From: Lentisphaerota bacterium
Lineage (GTDB): Bacteria; Verrucomicrobiota; Kiritimatiellia; RFP12; JAAYLN01
Length of the DNA: 9,334 nt
Direction: 5' to 3'
Assembly (NCBI GenBank): GCA_012514915.1
Contig: JAAYZJ010000202.1
Coordinates: 1 to 9,334 of the forward strand
The notes beneath the pieces are model-generated. The model was not told the origin of the DNA. It did not search any database and was given only the letters and a program-made list of their open reading frames with translations. Shown in pieces: positions 6,478 to 9,334 of the stretch (its first letter is position 1; every line of letters begins with the position of its first letter). Both the position numbers and the translations under genes were made by a program.

Positions 6478-7359
6478 ATGACACCAGCTACCGCCCTTTA
6501 CGATTTGCACCTGCACACCGCCTGGAGCTACGATGCCACGGCCAACGCCGCGGCCTATTTCACGGCGGCGAGCCGGTGCGCTGTCCGCTGCCTGGCCATC
6601 ACCGACCATCACCTGACAGACGGATGGGATGACGCGCGCGCGGCGGCGCGCACCTATCCCGAGGTGCGGTTGATTCCTGCCGCCGAGCTCACGGTCACAA
6701 CCAAGTTTGGCTACGTCGATCTGCTGTGCTACGGTCTTCCCGAAACCACCCCACTCGCGCCGCAGGCGGTTCTGGACGCCTACCGCCAGTGGCAGCAGGA
6801 GACTGGCGCGGCCATCAGCGCCGGCGTACAGGCGCTTGGCCTCTCCTTCTCCGACCAGCAACGGCAAGAGCTTCTTGCCTCCTACCGCCCCGCGTCGGTC
6901 ATCGCCAGGCAGGGCGTCACGCACGTCCGCAACGCCGTGCTCCGCGATCACTTCCTCGCACAGGGATTCATCCACACGGCCGACGAGTACGGCCCCTTCA
7001 TGCAGCGTGTCCGCCAGCAGGTCCCCATGCCGCCCTACCCTGCGGTCGAGCGGGTCGTGGATGCCGTCAAGGGGGTCGGCGGCCTGATTGTGATCGCCCA
7101 TCCCGTCAACTATTTCCTCCAGCACGACCTCGTGCGCATGGACGCCTTGTGCGACATCTGCCGGCTCGACGGCATCGAGTGCGCCCACCCGAGCGTGCCG
7201 CCCGAGTTGGGTGCGCGCTACCGCGCCTATTGCGAGCGCCACGGCATGTTCTCGACCGGCGGATCAGACTGCCATCTCGAATCGGACATCGCGGAGAAGT
7301 TCGCGCGGCATGGCGGGCCCGCCGCCTGGCTGGACGAGTTTCTCGCGCGCCTGGGCTAG
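6478..7359 (+). CDS. PHP-domain metal-dependent phosphoesterase
   Basis: The 293-residue protein carries the ordered PHP metal ligands: D9-L-H11-L-H13-T with D19, then I-T-D43-H44-H45, E70 in A-A-E-L-T, I-A-H-P near two-thirds of the length, and G-G-S-D-C-H near residue 266. PHP proteins are trinuclear-metal hydrolases of phosphate esters, including histidinol phosphatase, RNase AM-type nucleases and polymerase-associated domains. There is no polymerase or other fused domain, so it is a stand-alone cytoplasmic phosphoesterase; the substrate cannot be read from sequence. It is divergent from the DUF4838 operon and convergent with RNase D, with the last 4 nt overlapping. The start is chosen from the ribosome binding site at 6464-6469. 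Confidence 0.88.
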   Translation: MTPATALYDLHLHTAWSYDATANAAAYFTAASRCAVRCLAITDHHLTDGWDDARAAARTYPEVRLIPAAELTVTTKFGYVDLLCYGLPETTPLAPQAVLDAYRQWQQETGAAISAGVQALGLSFSDQQRQELLASYRPASVIARQGVTHVRNAVLRDHFLAQGFIHTADEYGPFMQRVRQQVPMPPYPAVERVVDAVKGVGGLIVIAHPVNYFLQHDLVRMDALCDICRLDGIECAHPSVPPELGARYRAYCERHGMFSTGGSDCHLESDIAEKFARHGGPAAWLDEFLARLG

Positions 7360-8498
7360 TGCGCGCCGGTGGCAGCCGTGAACAGGTCGGGCGGGGCGTC
7401 GCTCTTCCATTGTGCGGCGAGCTCGCGCCCAGCCGTCTCGTGGCGCCATCCCGTTGCGAGCGGGTTCGCGGTGTTGCCGGGATGGTCCATAAAGGCGGCC
7501 ACCTGCGCGCGGCTGCCATACAGCTCGGGAGCAATGCCCAGCGCCTGGGCACGTTGACGCAGAAATGTCAGCGCGTCGTCGAGCTGCCTGCGCCTGACCG
7601 GGGTGAGAACCGGCCGCACGGCGGGACGGTGCGGGGCCGGCTCCGCGCGTTCCAGCATCACCGCCGCCAATTCCTGCTTCAGGACGGCCAGACGCGGGCG
7701 ATCCAACCGGTGACGGAGGACCTGGCCCTCGCCGGGCTTCCGGCGGGCCTGCGCAATCTCGAGGAGCGTGGCATCGTCGACCACCCACCCGCGGGGGAGA
7801 TCCCAGTCGATCGCCAGCCGTTCACGCCGTGCCGCCAGGCGCATCAGCAGTTCCACCCCGGCTGGCGGCAGGCGGTCGGTCCCCTTGATACGGCGCCAGG
7901 CCTCGGCGGGCTCGGGCCAGGCGTAGAGGGCGTCGTCGTCGTAGACGCGCATATCCTCGGCCAGCCAGTCGGAGGTGCCCTGCGCGGCGATCCGCTCCAG
8001 CAGCGCCTGCCGCATGGCGGCACCGTGCTTGACATCGTTGGCGGCATAGTCGAGCTGGGCGGATGAAAGAGGGCGCTTGCACCAGTCGGTGCGCGTCTCG
8101 GTCTTCGGCAGGTCGATGCCCAGCAGCTCGTGCAGCAGTTGCTTGAGCGAGATAACGGACGAGAGACCGGCGAAGCCGGCCGCCAGTTGTGTGTCGAAGA
8201 CGTTGCGCGGCCCGGCGCCGGTCACCCGGCTCAGAAGGGCCAGATCCTGCCGGGCATCATGGAGAATCTTGACCGTCGCGGGGTCGGCCAGGAGTTCCCC
8301 CAGCGACGCGCCCGCCGCCTCGGCGGCGACCACCCAGGCCGTCCCGTCGGCGGCGCCCAACTGCACGACGCCCAGTCGAGGAAAGTAGGTGCGGGTCCAG
8401 ACGAACTCCGTATCGACAGCGGCAACCCCATCGGCACGAAGCCGGTCGACGATCGCGTCAACCGCGGCGGGGGATTCAATCAACGGGATGGCATGCAT
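7356..8498 (-). CDS. rnd: Ribonuclease D (DEDDy 3'-5' exoribonuclease with HRDC domain)
   Basis: The 380-residue protein is near the length of E. coli RNase D (about 375). The three exonuclease motifs are present: Exo I with D29 and E31 in V-D-T-E-F, Exo II with D85 in H-D-A-R-Q-D, and Exo III with Y151 and D155 in Y-A-A-N-D. The Tyr makes it a DEDDy-type enzyme. An HRDC domain follows (about residues 200-280, starting L-P-P-A-G-V-E-L-L). RNase D trims the 3' ends of tRNA and other stable RNA precursors in the cytoplasm. The frame is open to a TTG at 8540, but family alignment begins at the ATG at 8498, where M-H-A-I-P-L-I leads into the nuclease fold. No Shine-Dalgarno precedes this ATG. The stop interlocks with that of the PHP gene. 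Confidence 0.93.
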   Translation of the reverse strand: MHAIPLIESPAAVDAIVDRLRADGVAAVDTEFVWTRTYFPRLGVVQLGAADGTAWVVAAEAAGASLGELLADPATVKILHDARQDLALLSRVTGAGPRNVFDTQLAAGFAGLSSVISLKQLLHELLGIDLPKTETRTDWCKRPLSSAQLDYAANDVKHGAAMRQALLERIAAQGTSDWLAEDMRVYDDDALYAWPEPAEAWRRIKGTDRLPPAGVELLMRLAARRERLAIDWDLPRGWVVDDATLLEIAQARRKPGEGQVLRHRLDRPRLAVLKQELAAVMLERAEPAPHRPAVRPVLTPVRRRQLDDALTFLRQRAQALGIAPELYGSRAQVAAFMDHPGNTANPLATGWRHETAGRELAAQWKSDAPPDLFTAATGAH

Positions 8499-8510
8499 AA
8501 AGTTGGCGGC

Positions 8511-8540
8511 AGTGTAGCGCAAAGGGAGTAGGCACCGCAA
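8511..8540 (-). promoter_or_regulatory. Weak candidate promoter of the RNase D gene
   Basis: On the minus strand, TTGCGG (8540-8535) and TACACT (8516-8511) are separated by 18 nt. Transcription would begin around 8504, a few nucleotides before the ATG at 8498. That gives a nearly leaderless mRNA, consistent with the absence of a ribosome binding site. This is consensus matching only. Confidence 0.25.
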
Positions 8541-8680
8541 TGGCGGAGGTGCCAGGGGTCATCGGTTGGCGGCCGGGGGCGCGAAGGGTGAGCATGAATC
8601 CGTGGGCAAGGTCGCGTCGTTCGTGCGTTCAGAGCAACAGGATGCGCAGGTGGGGCGACGGTGTCCCCGCGTGTGTAGTG

Positions 8681-8694
8681 GCGCCGTCAGGCGC
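8681..8694. repeat. Hairpin palindrome related to the one at 28-45
   Basis: GCGCC and GGCGC pair around GTCA. The inner 12 nt differ at one position from the inner 12 nt of the palindrome at 28-45, so both may be copies of a dispersed REP-like element. No T-run follows. Confidence 0.35.
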
Positions 8695-8704
8695 TTCCCC
8701 GCCA

Positions 8705-8723
8705 AATTGAGAATTGAGAATTG
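8705..8723. repeat. Tandem 7-bp repeat AATTGAG
   Basis: The unit AATTGAG occurs twice and is followed by a partial third copy, AATTG. It is AT-rich within a GC-rich region and lies directly after the hairpin at 8681-8694, upstream of the wrbA promoter candidate. It may be a simple-sequence repeat or a protein-binding array; function unknown. Confidence 0.45.
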
Positions 8724-8743
8724 CTGACGCCAACGGGTCACGA

Positions 8744-8772
8744 TTGCTTATCGCCGACATATGAAGTATATT
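8744..8772 (+). promoter_or_regulatory. Candidate sigma-70-like promoter of wrbA
   Basis: TTGCTT (8744-8749) and TATATT (8767-8772, 5 of 6 consensus) are separated by exactly 17 nt. Transcription would start near 8779, giving a leader of about 53 nt that contains the palindrome CGGT-TG-ACCG (8789-8798), a possible operator. Confidence 0.45.
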
Positions 8773-8831
8773 CAGCACTGCAATGGAACGGTTGACCGCT
8801 GCATCAACGCTCACAACACGGGAGAAATGTC

Positions 8832-9334
8832 ATGGCCAAGCTGCTGGTGCTGTACTATTCGATGTATGGACATGTCGAAACGATGGCGGAGGCGGTCGCC
8901 GCCGGCGCCCGGACGGTCGAGGGTGTGACGGTGGCGCTCAAGCGTGTTCCGGAGACCCTGCCGGCCGAATCGGCGCGCAGGAATGGCGTCAAGCTCGACC
9001 AGGCGGCACCCGTGGCCGCGCCGGACGAGCTCGCGGAGTATGACGCGGTGATCATCGGCGCGCCGACCCGTTTCGGCAACATGGCCGCGCAGATGCGTAA
9101 CTTCCTCGACCAGACCGGCGGCCTGTGGGCGAAGGGCGCACTGGTCGGCAAGGTGGGCAGTGTGTTCGGGAGCACGGGAACGGGCGGCGGCAACGAAAGC
9201 ACGCTCATGAGCATGATCAACACGCTCATTCATCACGGCATGGTCGTCGTCGGCCTGCCGTACGCCTGTCCGGAACTCGCCGACTGCAGCGAGGCCAAGG
9301 GCGGTTCGCCCTGGGGCGCGGCCACCATCGCCGG
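8832..9334 (+). CDS. wrbA: WrbA-type NAD(P)H:quinone oxidoreductase, 3' end cut by the window
   Basis: The first 167 codons of a protein usually about 200 residues long are present. The ATG at 8832 has GGGAG seven nt upstream. The flavodoxin-like fold is clear: a phosphate-binding loop near the N-terminus (L-Y-Y-S-M-Y-G-H, residues 7-14), then A-P-T-R-F-G-N-M, the diagnostic F-L-D-Q-T-G-G-L-W block, S-T-G-T-G-G-G-N-E and H-H-G-M-V-V-V-G. WrbA is an FMN-binding tetramer that reduces quinones by two electrons in the cytoplasm, limiting redox cycling under oxidative stress. No stop occurs before the window edge. It has its own promoter candidate and is transcribed away from RNase D. Confidence 0.95.
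   Translation, partial: MAKLLVLYYSMYGHVETMAEAVAAGARTVEGVTVALKRVPETLPAESARRNGVKLDQAAPVAAPDELAEYDAVIIGAPTRFGNMAAQMRNFLDQTGGLWAKGALVGKVGSVFGSTGTGGGNESTLMSMINTLIHHGMVVVGLPYACPELADCSEAKGGSPWGAATIA

Larger units (their letters stand above)
8499..8831. other. Intergenic region between RNase D and wrbA
   Basis: This 333-bp divergent spacer has no credible coding sequence; short open frames here have no family resemblance or ribosome binding site. It contains candidate promoters at both ends, a hairpin at 8681-8694, a tandem 7-bp repeat at 8705-8723, and a small palindrome CGGT-TG-ACCG at 8789-8798 in the presumed wrbA leader. From about 8704 it is more AT-rich than its surroundings, as expected for a promoter zone. 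Confidence 0.6.

Noticed and set aside
6726..8066. A 446-codon plus-strand frame spanning the PHP and RNase D genes
   Set aside because: It overlaps both genes in a wrong frame or strand, with biased composition and no domain.
1..9334. Search for CRISPR arrays, tRNA genes, transposases, phage or defence genes
   Set aside because: No spaced direct repeats, cloverleaf-like segments or recognisable proteins of these classes were seen on either strand.

Overview
The window is GC-rich and gene-dense. The gene mix is a Gfo/Idh/MocA oxidoreductase beside a formylglycine-type sulfatase, a DUF4838 glycoside-hydrolase-like protein, and a fused MEMO1/AMMECR1 protein. Together with short GC palindromes between genes, this fits a glycan-degrading bacterium, most likely of the PVC group (Kiritimatiellota, Lentisphaerota or Verrucomicrobiota). 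That placement is an inference from gene families and composition; there is no rRNA or other marker gene here.

Layout. Positions 1-188 carry two adjacent hairpin palindromes (REP-like) and then the leader of a plus-strand gene pair: a Gfo/Idh/MocA dehydrogenase (189-1472) and a sulfatase (1540-2864). The sulfatase has an intact catalytic domain, but its C-terminal part is broken. About 50 codons appear to be missing and the remaining tail is in another frame, exactly where a 9-bp perfect inverted repeat lies. Convergent to this pair is a minus-strand pair. The upstream gene is a DUF4838 protein (4425-6254) and the downstream gene is a MEMO1-AMMECR1 fusion (2895-4388), probably one operon with a 36-nt gap. 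The divergent spacer at 6255-6477 holds a candidate promoter and a GntR-type operator-like palindrome for the minus-strand operon, plus a second palindrome upstream of a plus-strand PHP-domain phosphoesterase (6478-7359).

The PHP gene meets a minus-strand ribonuclease D gene (7356-8498) tail to tail, and the two stop codons interlock in one CTAG. An intergenic stretch of 333 bp (8499-8831) follows, with a hairpin, a 7-bp tandem repeat and a good candidate sigma-70-like promoter. It leads into a flavodoxin-like WrbA quinone oxidoreductase that runs off the window end.

How the genes may work together. The oxidoreductase, sulfatase and DUF4838 protein all lack a visible signal peptide and look like cytoplasmic steps in using a sulfated or uronate-containing glycan (inference). 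RNase D and WrbA are general housekeeping or stress genes. The MEMO1/AMMECR1 fusion belongs to the poorly understood AmmeMemoRadiSam system; its radical SAM partner is not in the window. I see no mobile element, CRISPR array, phage gene or tRNA.
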